DNA from: Macrostomum hystrix
Taxonomy: Eukaryota > Platyhelminthes > Macrostomidae
DNA length: 64,000 nt
Direction of reading: 5' to 3'
NCBI GenBank assembly: GCA_950097015.1
Contig: CATNEN010000007.1
Coordinates: 7,183,001-7,247,000, forward strand
In this document: positions 1-26,632 of the stretch, in pieces
Layout: each line of letters starts with the position of its first letter
How positions within the stretch are numbered: position 1 is the first letter of the stretch
The notes under the pieces: model-generated
Database searches by the model: none
Seen by the model: the letters and a program-made list of their open reading frames with translations, nothing else
What the model was told of the DNA's origin: nothing
Translations under genes and position numbers: made by a program

Positions 1-3000
1 ACTGTAAGACTGCAGTGACTGCAAACTGTGAGACTGTAGTGACTGCAAACTGTGAGACTGTAGTGACTGCAAACTGTGAGACTGTAGTGACTGCAAACTG
101 TGAGACTGCGGTGACTGCAAACTGTGAGACTGTAGTGACTGCAAACTGTGAGACTGCAGTGACTGCAAACTGTGAGACTCCAGTGACTGCAAACTGTGAG
201 ACTGCAGTGACTGTAAACTGTGAGACTGCAGTGACTGTAAACTGTGAGACTGCAGTGACTGTAAACTGTGAGACTGTAGTGACTGCAAACTGTGAGACTG
301 CAGTGACTGCAAACTGTGAGACTGTAGTGACTGCAAACTGTGAGACTGCGGTGACTGCAAACTGTGAGACTGTAGTGACTGCAAACTGTGAGACTGCAGT
401 GACTGCAAACTGTGAGACTCCAGTGACTGCAAACTGTGAGACTGCAGTGACTGCAAACTGTGAGACTCCAGTGACTGCAAACTGTGAGACTGCGGTGACT
501 GTAAACTGTGAGACTGTAGTGACTGCAAACTGTGAGACTGTAGTGACTGCAAACTGTGAGACTCTAGTGACTGCAAACTGTGAGACTGCGGTGACTGCAA
601 ACTGTGAGACTGTAGTGACTGCAAACTGTGAGACTGCAGTGACTGCAAACTGTGAGACTCCAGTGACTGCAAACTGTGAGACTGCAGTGACTGCAAACTG
701 TGAGACTGCAGTGACTGTAAACTGTGAGACTGCAGTGACTGTAAACTGTGAGACTGCAGTGACTGTAAACTGTGAGCCTGCAGTGACTGCAAACTGTGAG
801 ACTGCAGTGACTGCAAACTGTGAGACTGCAGTGACTGCAAACTGTGAGACTGTAGTGACTGCAAACTGTGAGACTGCAGTGACTGCAAACTGTGAGACTG
901 TAGTGACTGCAAACTGTGAGACTGCGGTGACTGCAAACTGTGAGACTGTAGTGACTGCAAACTGTGAGACTGCAGTGACTGCAAACTGTGAGACTCCAGT
1001 GACTGCAAACTGTGAGACTGCAGTGACTGCAAACTGTGAGACTGTAGTGACTGTAAACTGTGAGACTGCAGTGACTGTAAACTGTGAGACTGCAGTGACT
1101 GTAAACTGTGAGACTGCAGTGACTGTAAACTGTGAGCCTGCAGTGACTGCAAACTGTAAGACTGCAGTGACTGCAAACTGTGAGACTGTAGTGACTGCAA
1201 TCTGTGAGACTGTAGTGACTGCAAACTGTGAGACTGTAGTGACTGCAAACTGTGAGACTCCAAACTGTGAGACTGCGGTGACTGCAAACTGTGAGACTGT
1301 AGTGACTGCAAACTGTGAGACTGCAGTGACTGCAAACTGTGAGACTGCAGTGACTGCAAACTGTGAGACTCCAAACTGTGAGACTGCGGTGACTGTAAAC
1401 TGTGAGACTGTAGTGACTGCAAACTGTGAGACTGTAGTGACTGCAAACTGTGAGACTGTAGTGACTGCAAACTGTGAGACTGCGGTGACTGTAAACTGTG
1501 AGCCTGCAGTGACTGCAAACTGTGAGACTGCAGTGACTGCAAACTGTGAGACTGCAGTGACTGCAAACTGTGAGACTGTAGTGACTGCAAACTGTGAGAC
1601 TGCAGTGACTGCAAACTGTGAGACTGCAGTGACTGTAAACTGTGAGACTGTAGTGACTGCAAACTGTGAGACTGTAGTGACTGCAAACTGTGAGACTGCA
1701 GTGACTGCAAACTGTGAGACTGTAGTGACTGCAAACTGTGAGACTGCAGTGACTGCAAACTGTGAGACTGCAGTGACTGCAAACTGTGAGACTCCAAACT
1801 GTGAGACTGCGGTGACTGTAAACTGTGAGACTGTAGTGACTGCAAACTGTGAGACTGTAGTGACTGCAAACTGTGAGACTGTAGTGACTGCAAACTGTGA
1901 GACTGCGGTGACTGCAAACTGTGAGACTGTAGTGACTGCAAACTGTGAGACTGTAGTGACTGCAAACTGTGAGACTCCAGTGACTGCAAACTGTGAGACT
2001 GCAGTGACTGCAAACTGTGAGACTGCAGTGACTGTAAACTGTGAGACTGCAGTGACTGTAAACTGTGAGACTGCAGTGACTGTAGACTGTGAGCCTGCAG
2101 TGACTGCAAACTGTGAGACTGCAGTGACTGCAAACTGTGAGACTGCAGTGACTGCAAACTGTGAGACTGTAGTGACTGCAAACTGTGAGACTGCAGTGAC
2201 TGCAAACTGTGAGACTCCAGTGACTGCAAACTGTGAGACTGCAGTGACTGCAAACTGTGAGACTGTAGTGACTGCAAACTGTGAGACTGTAGTGACTGCA
2301 AACTGTGAGACTGTAGTGACTGCAAACTGTGAGACTCCAAACTGTGAGACTCCAGTGATTGCAAACTGTAAGACTGCAGTGACTGCAAACTGTGAGACTG
2401 TAGTGACTGCAAACTGTAAGACTGTAGTGACTGCAAACTGTGAGACTGTAGTGACTGCAAACTGTGAGACTCCAAACTGTGAGACTCCAGTGATTGCAAA
2501 CTGTAAGACTGCAGTGACTGCAAACTGTGAGACTGTAGTGACTGCAAACTGTGAGACTGTAGTGACTGCAAACTGTGAGACTGTAGTGACTGCAAACTGT
2601 GAGACTGCGGTGACTGCAAACTGTGAGACTGTAGTGACTGCAAACTGTGAGACTGCAGTGACTGCAAACTGTGAGACTCCAGTGACTGCAAACTGTGAGA
2701 CTGCAGTGACTGCAAACTGTGAGACTGTAGTGACTGTAAACTGTGAGACTGCAGTGACTGTAAACTGTGAGACTGCAGTGACTGTAAACTGTGAGACTGC
2801 AGTGACTGTAAACTGTGAGCCTGCAGTGACTCCAAACTGTGAGACTGCAGTGACTGCAAACTGTGAGACTGCAGTGACTGCAAACTGTGAGACTGTAGTG
2901 ACTGTAAACTGTGAGACTGCAGTGACTGTAAACTGTGAGACTGCAGTGACTGTAAACTGTGAGACTGCAGTGACTGTAAACTGTGAGCCTGCAGTGACTC

Positions 3001-6000
3001 CAAACTGTGAGACTGCAGTGACTGCAAACTGTGAGACTGCAGTGACTGCAAACTGTGAGACTGTAGTGACTGCAAACTGTGAGACTGCAGTGACTGCAAA
3101 CTGTGAGACTGCAGTGACTGTAAACTGTGAGACTGTAGTGACTGCAAACTGTGAGACTGTAGTGACTGCAAACTGTGAGACTGTAGTGACTGCAAACTGT
3201 GAGACTGCGGTGACTGCAAACTGTGAGACTGTAGTGACTGCAAACTGTGAGACTGCAGTGACTGCAAACTGTGAGACTGCAGTGACTGCAAACTGTGAGA
3301 CTGCAGTGACTGTAAACTGTGAGACTGCAGTGACTGTAAACTGTGAGACTGCAGTGACTGTAAACTGTGAGACTGCAGTGACTGTAAACTGTGAGCCTGC
3401 AGTGACTGCAAACTGTGAGACTGCAGTGACTGCAAACTGTGAGACTGCAGTGACTGCAAACTGTGAGACTGTAGTGACTGCAAACTGTGAGACTGCAGTG
3501 ACTGCAAACTGTGAGACTCCAGTGACTGCAAACTGTGAGACTGTAGTGACTGCAAACTGTGAGACTGTAGTGACTGCAAACTGTGAGACTGTAGTGACTG
3601 CAAACTGTGAGACTCCAAACTGTGAGACTCCAGTGATTGCAAACTGTAAGACTGCAGTGACTGCAAACTGTGAGACTGTAGTGACTGCAAACTGTGAGAC
3701 TGTAGTGACTGCAAACTGTGAGACTGTAGTGACTGCAAACTGTGAGACTCCAAACTGTGAGACTGCGGTGACTGCAAACTGTGAGACTGTAGTGACTGCA
3801 AACTGTGAGACTGTAGTGACTGCAAACTGTGAGACTGCAGTGACTGTAAACTGTGAGACTGTAGTGACTGCAAACTGTGAGACTGCGGTGACTGCAAACT
3901 GTGAGACTGTAGTGACTGCAAACTGTGAGACTGCAGTGACTGCAAACTGTGAGACTCCAAACTGTGAGACTGCGGTGACTGTAAACTGTGAGACTGTAGT
4001 GACTGCAAACTGTGAGACTGTAGTGACTGCAAACTGTGAGACTGTAGTGACTGCAAACTGTGAGACTGTAGTGACTGCAAACTGTGAGACTGTAGTGACT
4101 GCAAACTGTGAGACTCCAGTGACTGCAAACTGTGAGACTGCAGTGACTGTAAACTGTGAGACTGCAGTGACTGTAAACTGTGAGACTGCAGTGACTGTAA
4201 ACTGTGAGACTGTAGTGACTGCAAACTGTGAGACTGCAGTGACTGCAAACTGTGAGACTGTAGTGACTGCAAACTGTGAGACTGTAGTGACTGCAAACTG
4301 TGAGACTCCAGTGACTGCAAACTGTGAGACTGCAGTGACTGCAAACTGTGAGACTGTAGTGACTGCAAACTGTGAGACTGTAGTGACTGCAAACTGTGAG
4401 ACTGTAGTGACTGCAAACTGTGAGACTCCAAACTGTGAGACTCCAGTGATTGCAAACTGTAAGACTGCAGTGACTGCAAACTGTGAGACTGTAGTGACTG
4501 CAAACTGTGAGACTGTAGTGACTGCAAACTGTGAGACTGTAGTGACTGCAAACTGTGAGACTCCAAACTGTGAGACTCCAGTGATTGCAAACTGTAAGAC
4601 TGCAGTGACTGCAAACTGTGAGACTGTAGTGACTGCAAACTGTGAGACTGTAGTGACTGCAAACTGTGAGACTGTAGTGCCTGCAAACTGTGAGACTCCA
4701 AACTGTGAGACTGCGGTGACTGCAAACTGTGAGACTGTAGTGACTGCAAACTGTGAGACTGTAGTGACTGCAAACTGTGAGACTGCAGTGACTGTAAACT
4801 GTGAGACTGTAGTGACTGCAAACTGTGAGACTGCGGTGACTGCAAACTGTGAGACTGTAGTGACTGCAAACTGTGAGACTGCAGTGACTGCAAACTGTGA
4901 GACTCCAAACTGTGAGACTGCGGTGACTGTAAACTGTGAGACTGTAGTGACTGCAAACTGTGAGACTGTAGTGACTGCAAACTGTGAGACTGTAGTGACT
5001 GCAAACTGTGAGACTGTAGTGACTGCAAACTGTGAGACTGTAGTGACTGCAAACTGTGAGACTCCAGTGACTGCAAACTGTGAGACTGCAGTGACTGCAA
5101 ACTGTGAGACTGCAGTCACTGCAAACTGTGAGACTGTAGTGACTGCAAACTGTGAGACTGTAGTGACTGCAAACTGTGAGACTCCAAACTGTGAGACTCC
5201 AGTGACTGCAAACTGTGAGACTGCAGTGACTGCAAACTGTGAGACTGCAGTGACTGCAAACTGTGAGACTGCAGTGACTGCAAACTGTGAGACTGTAGTG
5301 ACTGCAAACTGTGAGACTGTAGTGACTGCAAACTGTGAGACTGTAGTGACTGCAAACTGTGAGACTGTAGTGACTGCAAACTGTGAGACTGTAGTGACTG
5401 CAAACTGTGAGACTGTAGTGACTGCAAACTGTGAGACTCCAAACTGTGAGACTCCAGTGATTGCAAACTGTAAGACTGCAGTGACTGCAAACTGTGAGAC
5501 TGTAGTGACTGCAAACTGTGAGACTGTAGTGACTGCAAACTGTGAGACTGTAGTGACTGCAAACTGTGAGACTCCAAACTGTGAGACTCCAGTGATTGCA
5601 AACTGTAAGACTGCAGTGACTGCAAACTGTGAGACTGCAGTGACTGCAAACTGTGAGACTGTAGTGACTGCAAACTGTGAGACTGTAGTGACTGCAAACT
5701 GTGAGACTCCAAACTGTGAGACTGCGGTGACTGCAAACTGTGAGACTGTAGTGACTGCAAACTGTGAGACTGTAGTGACTGCAAACTGTGAGACTGCAGT
5801 GACTGTAAACTGTGAGACTGTAGTGACTGCAAACTGTGAGACTGCGGTGACTGCAAACTGTGAGACTGTAGTGACTGCAAACTGTGAGACTGCAGTGACT
5901 GCAAACTGTGAGACTCCAAACTGTGAGACTCCAGTGACTGCAAACTGTGAGACTGCAGTGACTGCAAACTGTGAGACTGTAGTGACTGCAAACTGTGAGA

Positions 6001-7732
6001 CTGTAGTGACTGCAAACTGTGAGACTGCAGTGACTGCAAACTGTGAGACTGCCGTGACTGTAAACTGTGAGACTGTAGTGACTGCAAACTGTGAGACTGC
6101 AGTGACTGCAAACTGTGAGACTGCAGTGACTGCAAACTGTGAGACTGCAGTGACTGCAAACTGTGAGACTGCAGTGACTGCAAACTGTGAGACTGCAGTG
6201 ACTGCAAACTGTGAGACTCCAAACTGTGAGACTGCGGTGACTGTAAACTGTGAGACTGTAGTGACTGCAAACTGTGAGACTGTAGTGACTGCAAACTGTG
6301 AGACTGCGGTGACTGCAAACTGTGAGACTGCGGTGACTGCAAACTGTGAGACTGTAGTGACTGCAAACTGTGAGACTGTAGTGACTGCAAACTGTGAGAC
6401 TGCAGTGACTGCAAACTGTGAGACTGCAGTGACTGCAAACTGTGAAACTGCAGTGACTGCAAACTATGAGACTGCAGTGACTGCAAACTGTGAGACTCCA
6501 GTGACTGCAAACTGTGAGACTGCAGTGACTGCAAACTGTGAGACTCCAGTGACTGCAAACTGTGAGACTGCGGTGACTGCAAACTGTGAGACTCCAGTGA
6601 CTGTAAACTGTGAGACTGCAGTGACTGCAAACTGTGAGACTGCAGTGACTGCAAACTGTGAGACTGCAGTGACTGCAAACTGTGAGACTGCAGTGACTGC
6701 AAACTGTGAGACTCCAAACTGTGAGACTGTAGTGACTGCAAACTGTGAGACTGTAGTGACTGCAAACTGTGAGACTCCAAACTGTGAGACTGTAGTGACT
6801 GCAAACTGTGAGACTGTAGTGACTGCAAACTGTGAGACTCTAAACTGTGAGACTGTAGTGATTGCAAACTGTAAGACTGCAGTGACTGCAAACTGTGAGA
6901 CTGCGGTGACTGCAAACTGTGAGACTCCAGTGACTGTAAACTGTGAGACTCCAGTGACTGTAAACAGTGAGACTGCAGTGACTGCAAACTGTGAGACTGC
7001 GGTGACTGTAAACTGTGAGACTGCGGTGACTGCAAACTGTGAGACTGCGGTGACTGTAAACTGTGAGACTCCAGTGACTGCAAACTGTGAGACTCCAAAC
7101 TGTGAGACTGTAGTGACTGCAAACTGTGAGACTGTAGTGACTGCAAACTGTGAGACTCCAAACTGTGAGACTGTAGTGACTGCAAACTGTGAGACTGTAG
7201 TGACTGCAAACTGTGAGACTCCAAACTGTGAGACTGTAGTGACTGCAAACTGTGAGACTGTAGTGACTGCAAACTGTGAGACTCCAAACTGTGAGACTGC
7301 AGTGACTGCAAACTGTGAGACTGCAGTGACTGCAAACTGTGAGACTCCAGTGACTGTAAACTGTGAGACTCCAGTGACTGTTAACTGTGAGACTGCAGTG
7401 ACTGCAAACTGTGAGACTGCGGTGACTGTAAACTGTGAGACTGCGGTGACTGCAAACTGTTAGACTGCGGTGACTGTAAACTGTGAGACTCCAGTGACTG
7501 TAAACTGTGAGACTCCAGTGACTGTAAACTGTGAGACTGCGGTGACTGCAAACTGTGAGACTCCAGTGACTGTAAACTGTGAGACTCCAGTGACTGTAAA
7601 CTGTGAGACTGCGGTGACTGCAAACTGTGAGACTCCAGTGACTGTAAACTGTGAGACTGCAGTGACTGTAAACTGTGAGACTCCAGTGACTGTAAACTGT
7701 GAGACTGCAGTGACTGTAAACTGTGAGACTGG
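1..7732. repeat. 24-bp minisatellite array (start lies outside window)
   Basis: About 7.7 kb of a 24-bp unit, core gtgactgcaaactgtgagac, with a shortened 15-bp unit interspersed (two copies of ccaaactgtgagact in place of one full unit). Variants differ at a few positions (tgta/tgca/tgcg/tcca). Both unit lengths are multiples of three, so a frame stays open for 2,482 codons on + (15-7463) and long frames stay open on -. These are products of the periodicity, not genes. A T for G change at 7461 makes the first in-frame stop. A 135-bp higher-order unit (five 24-mers plus one 15-mer) appears as tandem pairs near 2351/2486, 4442/4577 and 5453/5588. The array ends abruptly at about 7732. Confidence 0.97.
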
Positions 7733-8309
7733 ATGATTCGCTGAAACAGGTGCAGGTTTGCGTGTCAGTTGAGTTGGCCAGGTGACAGCAGGCCAGTAGG
7801 CCAGCGCAGGTATGAGATTTTCAAACCAATTAGCGTGATTGACACGGTTTATGGCTAATGGCAACTCATGGCTTACGGTGCCGCACTAAGACTTTAGTAG
7901 ATTGCGTGTGCCCACTACTTTAAGTGTGATAAGAAAGTGGAGGAGGCAGATAATAAATCATCTGTATGGTCGATTTGCGTGATGCTTGAATTGTGGGAAA
8001 TCCGGCTTAACGCTCGCATAGGAGGGTTTAGGGGGGCCGGTGCTAGATTATCTAATCTATTTTCAGCCTGATAGAATGTACTAGAGCCCGTTTTGTTTGT
8101 TTGCCTATAAAATTTAACCATTTAGTGATTAAGATAAGCCGTACCCTTTTTTCGGAAAACTTTCTCAGTTATTTTCCTTATTTCTCCTTATTTATCTCGA
8201 AGTCCAGATGGCCTATGATCAATCCTTTTGTCATTTAAAAAAGAATATTTTAAGCCTCAATTCCCCGGGTGGAGAATAATTTTCTAAATGTCCCAGAATC
8301 CCTAATACT
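7733..8309. other. Non-repetitive spacer, no gene seen
   Basis: Unique sequence between two minisatellites. Only short open frames without recognisable domains; no splice-bounded exon, tRNA or promoter could be supported. Confidence 0.6.
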
Positions 8310-8975
8310 ACCAAAAGATCCCACAATCACAAGCAGTTTCTAAACAATCCCACAATCCCAAGCAGTTTCTAAACCATCCCACAATCCCAAACAGTTTCTA
8401 AACCATCCCACAATCCCAAACAGTTTCTAAACCATCCCACAATCCCAAACAGTTTCTAAACCATCCCACAATCCCAAGCAGTTTCTAAACCATCCCACAA
8501 TTCCAAGCAGTTTCTAAACCATCCCACAATCCCAAACAGTTTCTAAACCATCCCACAATCCCAAACAGTTTCTAAACCATCCCACAATCCCAAGCAGTTT
8601 CTAAACCATCCCACAATCCCAAGCAGTTTCTAAACCATCCCACAATCCCAAACAGTTTCTAAACCATCCCACAATCCCAAACAGTTTCTAAACCATCCCA
8701 CAATCCCAAACAGTTTCTAAACCATCCCACAATCCCAAGCAGTTTCTAAACCATCCCACAATCCCAAGCAGTTTCTAAACCATCCCACAATCCCAAGCAG
8801 TTTCTAAACCATCCCACAATTCCAAGCAGTTTCTAAACCATCCCACAATCCCAAGCAGTTTCTAAACCATCCCACAATCCCAAGCAGTTTCTAAACCATC
8901 CCACAATCCCAAACAGTTTCTAAACCATTCCACAATCCCAAGCAGTTTCTAAACCATCCCACAATCCCAAACACA
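8310..8975. repeat. 29-bp minisatellite
   Basis: About 23 tandem copies of a 29-bp unit containing accatcccacaatcccaa and cagtttctaa. Copies differ mainly by an A/G change (aaacag/aagcag). Edges are degenerate on both sides. The period is not a multiple of three, so no long frame results. Confidence 0.95.
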
Positions 8976-9612
8976 AAAACATCCTAGAATCCCGGAACGG
9001 CCATATCCAGTGTATAGACAGTGAGGGTCTCTCGCCAAGAGCAATCCATCTGGGATTTTCTGAAACCCGAGGCCATCAGAAAGGTCTCAAATCGACCGAT
9101 TCTTCTGCCCAATGAGCCAGTATCCATGCGCAGCAGCCGTCGCTCACATAGAAACAGGGGAAAGAAATATAGAAGCTCCGATCCAGACGGCTGCAGGAGC
9201 CTTGGTGCCTCAGTCGGCATCCCCTGTTCCACTGGCTACTGTCTTTCTTCCCACCGATAGCCGTGGGGCCCACTGTGGAGTCTCTGGCGTGACTCTTCCC
9301 CTAATCAGGGAGACTGCTCAGGGGAGGGGGAAATTAAAATGCCAGTCAGCCGCGGGGGTGTGGCAGGGGGTGGGGAACTAATAAGAAATCGGGCTGAGGC
9401 TGGCAACTCAATATCCCTACCCGGACAGCAGGCACGGCAGGTTCTGACTGCAGGGCTGACCAAATTGGCACTGAATGCCATGCCCAAATGAGGCAGGATT
9501 CTCCGCAGTATTTGAAGGGCCAGTCTCCCGAGTTGCATTAATGTCGATTTATTATCAATTTACTTGGCTGTCCGTTTATTAGAAAATACAATCAAATAGT
9601 AAAAACTGGCTG
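8976..9612. other. Spacer with moderate GC, no gene seen
   Basis: Unique sequence of mixed composition. Overlapping open frames of 65-90 codons exist on both strands, none with a recognisable domain, plausible splice borders or repeats. Treated as non-coding. Confidence 0.5.
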
Positions 9613-10727
9613 GCATTCACAGCACCCTGTCACTGAGGTTAGGTATACATTCACACCCTCTTGTCACTGAGGTTCGGTATACATTCACACCCTCCTGTCA
9701 CTGAGGTTCGGTATACATTCACACCCTCCTGTCACTGAGGTTCGGTATACATTCACACCCTCCTGTCACTGAGGTTCGGTATACATTCACACCCTCCTGT
9801 CACTGAGGTTCGGTATACATTCACACCCTCTTGTCACTGAGGTTCGGTATACATTCACACCCTCCTGTCACTGAGGTTCGGTATACATTCACACCCTCCT
9901 GTCACTGAGGTTCGGTATACATTCACACCCTCCTGTTACTGAGGTTCGGTATACATTCACACCCTCCTGTCACTGAGGTTCGGTATACATTCACACCCTC
10001 CTGTCACTGAGGTTCGGTATACATTCACACCCTCCTGTCACTGAGGTTCGGTATACATTCACACCCTCTTGTCACTGAGGTTCGGTATACATTCACACCC
10101 TCCTGTCACTGAGGTTCGGTATACATTCACACCCTCCTGTCACTGAGGTTCGGTATACATTCACACCCTCCTGTCACTGAGGTTCGGTATACATTCACAC
10201 CCTCCTGTCACTGAGGTTCGGTATACATTCACACCCTCCTGTCACTGAGGTTCGGTATACATTCACACCCTCTTGTCACTGAGGTTCGGTATACATTCAC
10301 ACCCTCTTGTCACTGAGGTTCAGTATACATTCACACCCTCCTGTCACTGAGGTTCGGTATACATTCACACCCTCCTGTCACTGAGGTTCGGTATACATTC
10401 ACACCCTCCTGTCACTGAGGTTCGGTATACATTCACACCCTCTTATCACTGAGGTTCGGTATACATTTACACCCTCTTGTCACTGAGGTTCGGTATACAT
10501 TCACACCCTCCTGTCACTGAGGTTCGGTATACATTCACACCCTCCTGTCACTGAGGTTCGGTATACATTCACACCCTCTTGTCACTGAGGTTCGGTATAC
10601 ATTCACACCCTCTTGTCACTGAGGTTCGGTATACATTCACACCCTCCTGTCACTGAGGTTCGGTATACATTCACACCCTCTTGTCACTGAGGTTCGGTAT
10701 ACATTCACACCCTCCTGTCAATTAGGT
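9613..10727. repeat. 34-bp minisatellite
   Basis: About 32 tandem copies of a 34-bp unit containing ggttcggtatacattc and acaccctcctgtcactga. Copies are nearly identical; the commonest variant is cctcttg for cctcctg. The last copy breaks into unique sequence after tcaattaggttc. Confidence 0.96.
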
Positions 10728-11856
10728 TCTGTGTCGCGGCATCAGGTTTACTGCAGAATAAGAGGCAGTCATTTTTACTGACTCGCACGCAGCCGAAGGC
10801 AGCCAGCTGTGTTGGGTTGCCATGTGGCTGCATTTACTAGTTAAGGGCAAGATATCAAGTTCACATTAGAAAGAAATAAAAAGTACTGTCATGAATGACG
10901 AACGGAAGACGCCCACGACTGCATGACCATGTAAGGTCTTTTAGAGGCCTATATAGTCACTTACTTCAAGGCGTGTGAGTCTGAATAATAGTACAAGATG
11001 TAAAAATGTAAAAATTGCGTGAAGCGTCAAAAAGTTCTGATGGTTCGTTGTCGTCTTAGAAAATTTAACTGGGTTCAATATAGGCTCGATTGTCATCCTC
11101 ATTGCGAATGGAGTAGAAATTTTAATTTTAATTTTCAAATAAATATTTGAACTCCACCATTACTGTCCCAAGACCTGAAAGTTCCCGAAGTTAAATTTTA
11201 GAACGTTGTTAGGTGAAGTATGTTTATGTGCATGTATAGTCAACTTACTGCTTCCAAAGTCTTGAAGTCCAAAGTGTTGAAATTGAGCCTCTAATTATAT
11301 TAATTTAGTTATAAATACGGATCAAGATCGACAATCCATAACAATTTAGAATCCATGCGTCGATTCATCAATGCAAGCTAAATGTGCAGAGCTGTTCGGA
11401 CTCCCTTTCAATTTGATATCGTTTTGCATTAATAGCTACTTTGTCAGTAGGTATTTATGCTAACAGTAAAAATTTGGTAAGGGCTAGGAGTCAATCATGC
11501 TAGAAATTTATTTGCGGAATTAACTTTTTGCATTTCAAAAAATATTTGGAACTGATTTTAATTTAACTATTGTACGTTTTTAGTCGTCGAAAATAAGACA
11601 TTAATTTCATTTTTGCGCAATTACATCTGTGCCACTTGTTATAACACGTGCAACGTTTGAGTCGTCTATATTAAAGAGCGCGATTTCAAAAGACATGAAA
11701 ATTCCTAATTTCTTCGGCACACAGTGGAAAGTAAGGAGCTAAACGAAACAAATAACGAAAGGTTTTTATTTTTTAGGAAGACGCGTTATTGAAAACTTCT
11801 CTCACACAATACACTCACAGAGCAAAATATAAAATTTTGCTAAGAAAACTTGTGAA
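10728..11856. other. AT-rich region upstream of the PKA gene
   Basis: Unique, AT-rich DNA before the first recognised PKA coding exon. It probably includes the 5' untranslated region and promoter, but no TATA box at a sensible distance or other element could be supported. An in-frame TAA at 11830-11832 lies 27 nt before the proposed start codon. Confidence 0.45.
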
Positions 11857-24219
<12,363 letters not shown>

Positions 24220-25408
24220 GCCGGTCCCCACACTGCTGGCAATCTCAGTGTTTCGTTTTCTTTTTTCTCATCACATTTTCTTGACCGGAGTGTGCGGTGT
24301 CAGTGCGGAAGCAAGTGTTAAACTGCAATGTCGGATTTCTGTCTCTCATCCAAGGGCTGGCAGTTCAGCTGTTTGTCTCTGTTGTCTGTGCTTTGTCTTT
24401 GAAGAATACAATTGTCTAATTCTTAGCTTTTTTATTTAGTGATTTAGTGAAGGTTTCTGACTAAGCGAGGCTAATCTCAAGCACTCACAGTTCAATCATG
24501 ATTCTCTTGTTTGCTAACATAATTATAATACTCAAATAATGTTTGTTATAATTCAGAAAAGGTTCAAATCCTTGTCGACTCCAGAAGGGCCAGGACTTGC
24601 TTCTGAAGTTGTGCATGCGTTTTCTAACCTCAGCCCCCTCTACCGCACTTCACTGTTTTATCACCGCTATATATATATATTTGGTTAAGTGAAATTTAGA
24701 CTGCTATAGTATATTCACGTAAACACTTCTGTATACCGATTGTTATTTGTTATTATTGTTGCTTGCGTCAATGCGATGAGTAATGTGCGTAGCAGTTTGG
24801 CATTAGTTCTGGATTAACAGTTTAACATTGTTTCTTTGGTTTTCTCGTTTCGGACACTGCAGCCATTCTCAATCAAGCAAAATTTATATTTTCACTATGT
24901 GTGTCAACCATTTTTATCCTATTTATTTTTCATTTTTTTCTACCCAAATGTTCAATACATGCGCCTGATAGTAGGCACAGAGGGATCGGAGCCGTTTAAT
25001 TTATTTCATCAATTTTCTCTCCTGTGATTTCATAGCCGGCAGCCTGCCTAGTCAGCGACCGAGGGCTCATCTTTGGGTCATTGTGAATTTTCTGTCATTT
25101 ATACTTTCTTATTTTAGTATTACTTTTAATAACGAGACTTCGTTTTTGCGCTCTGCACTTTGTACTCTCCCTACAGACTGCACTCTTATGATGCAGCTTT
25201 TAGTTCTTAAGTATCTGTTTATTTCCTGAAGCTTGGTTGTTTGTTAAAATAACAGCTCTAATAGTTCACAATCAATCAATCATTCTTTTTATCTATATAC
25301 TATTTTAGAGATCAATAATATCGGTCGGAAATCAAAAAGGCCAGAAAAAAACTTAAAAATTAATTTTTTGTACAAAAAACGGTGTGTAGGCGATCTAAAA
25401 ACTAAATA
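24220..25408 (+). other. PKA 3' untranslated and downstream region
   Basis: Follows the PKA stop codon. T-rich, with a (ta)n run near 24667. No clear AATAAA before the next minisatellite was found, so the transcript end is not placed. Small open frames here have no recognisable content. Confidence 0.5.
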
Positions 25409-26632
25409 ATAAATCGATAAGAAATCGATAAAATCGATAAGAAATCGATAAAATCGATAAGAAATCGATAAAATCGATAAGAAATCGATAAAATAGATAA
25501 GAAATCGAGAAAATCGAGAATAAATCGATAAGATCGATGAGAAATCGATAAGATCGATAAGAAATCGATAAGATCGATAAGAAATCGATAAGATCGATAA
25601 GAAATCGATAAGATCGATAAGAAATCGATAAGATCGATAAGAAATCGATAAGATCGATAAGAAATCGATAAGATCGATAAGAAATCGATAAGATCGATAA
25701 GAAATCGATAAGATCGATAAGAAATCGATAAAATCGAGAATAAATCGATAAGATCGATAAGAAATCGATAAGATGGATAAGAAATCGATAAGATGGATAA
25801 GAAATCGATAAGATGGATAAGAAATCGATAAAATCGAGAATAAATCGATAAGATCGATAAGAAATCGATAAGATGGATAAGAAATCGATAAGATGGATAA
25901 GAAATCGATAAGATGGATAAGAAATCGATAAGATGGATAAGAAATCGATAAGATCGATAAGAAATCGATAAGATCGATAAGAAATCGATAAGATCGATAA
26001 GAAATCGATAAGATCGATAAGAAATCGATAAGATCGATAAGAAATCGATAAGATCGATAAGAAATCGATAAGATCGATAAGAAATCGATAAGATCGATAA
26101 GAAATCGATAAGATCGATAAGAAATCGATAAAATCGAGAATAAATCGATAAGATCGATAAGAAATCGATAAGATGGATAAGAAATCGATAAGATGGATAA
26201 GAAATCGATAAGATGGATAAGAAATCGATAAGATGGATAAGAAATCGATAAGATCGATAAGAAATCGATAAGATCGATAAGAAATCGATAAGATCGATAA
26301 GAAATCGATAAGATCGATAAGAAATCGATAAGATCGATAAGAAATCGATAAGATCGATAAGAAATCGATAAGATCGATAAGAAATCGATAAAATCGAGAA
26401 TAAATCGATAAGATCGATAAGAAATCGATAAGATGGATAAGAAATCGATAAGATGGATAAGAAATCGATAAGATGGATAAGAAATCGATAAGATGGATAA
26501 GAAATCGATAAGATCGATAAGAAATCGATAAGATCGATAAGAAATCGATAAGATCGATAAGAAATCGATAAGATCGATAAGAAATCGATAAGATCGATAA
26601 GAAATCGATAAGATCGATAAGAAATCGATATG
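25409..26632. repeat. 20-bp minisatellite with 260/300-bp higher-order units
   Basis: About 61 copies of gaaatcgataagatcgataa (20 bp), rich in atcgat. Variant units (agatggataa, aaatcgagaataaatcg) recur in a fixed order: the block 26141-26400 (13 units) is repeated from 26401, and a related 15-unit block starts at 25841. A 418-codon frame on - is caused by the periodicity. Confidence 0.96.

Noticed and set aside
15-7463. 2,482-codon open frame (VTANCET repeats) as a giant secreted or surface protein
   Set aside because: The open frame follows from unit lengths divisible by three; the opposite strand is open as well over long stretches. No start context, signal peptide or flanking exon.
8310-10727. 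CRISPR arrays
   Set aside because: Units are directly adjacent with no unique spacers, and the DNA is eukaryotic. They are minisatellites.
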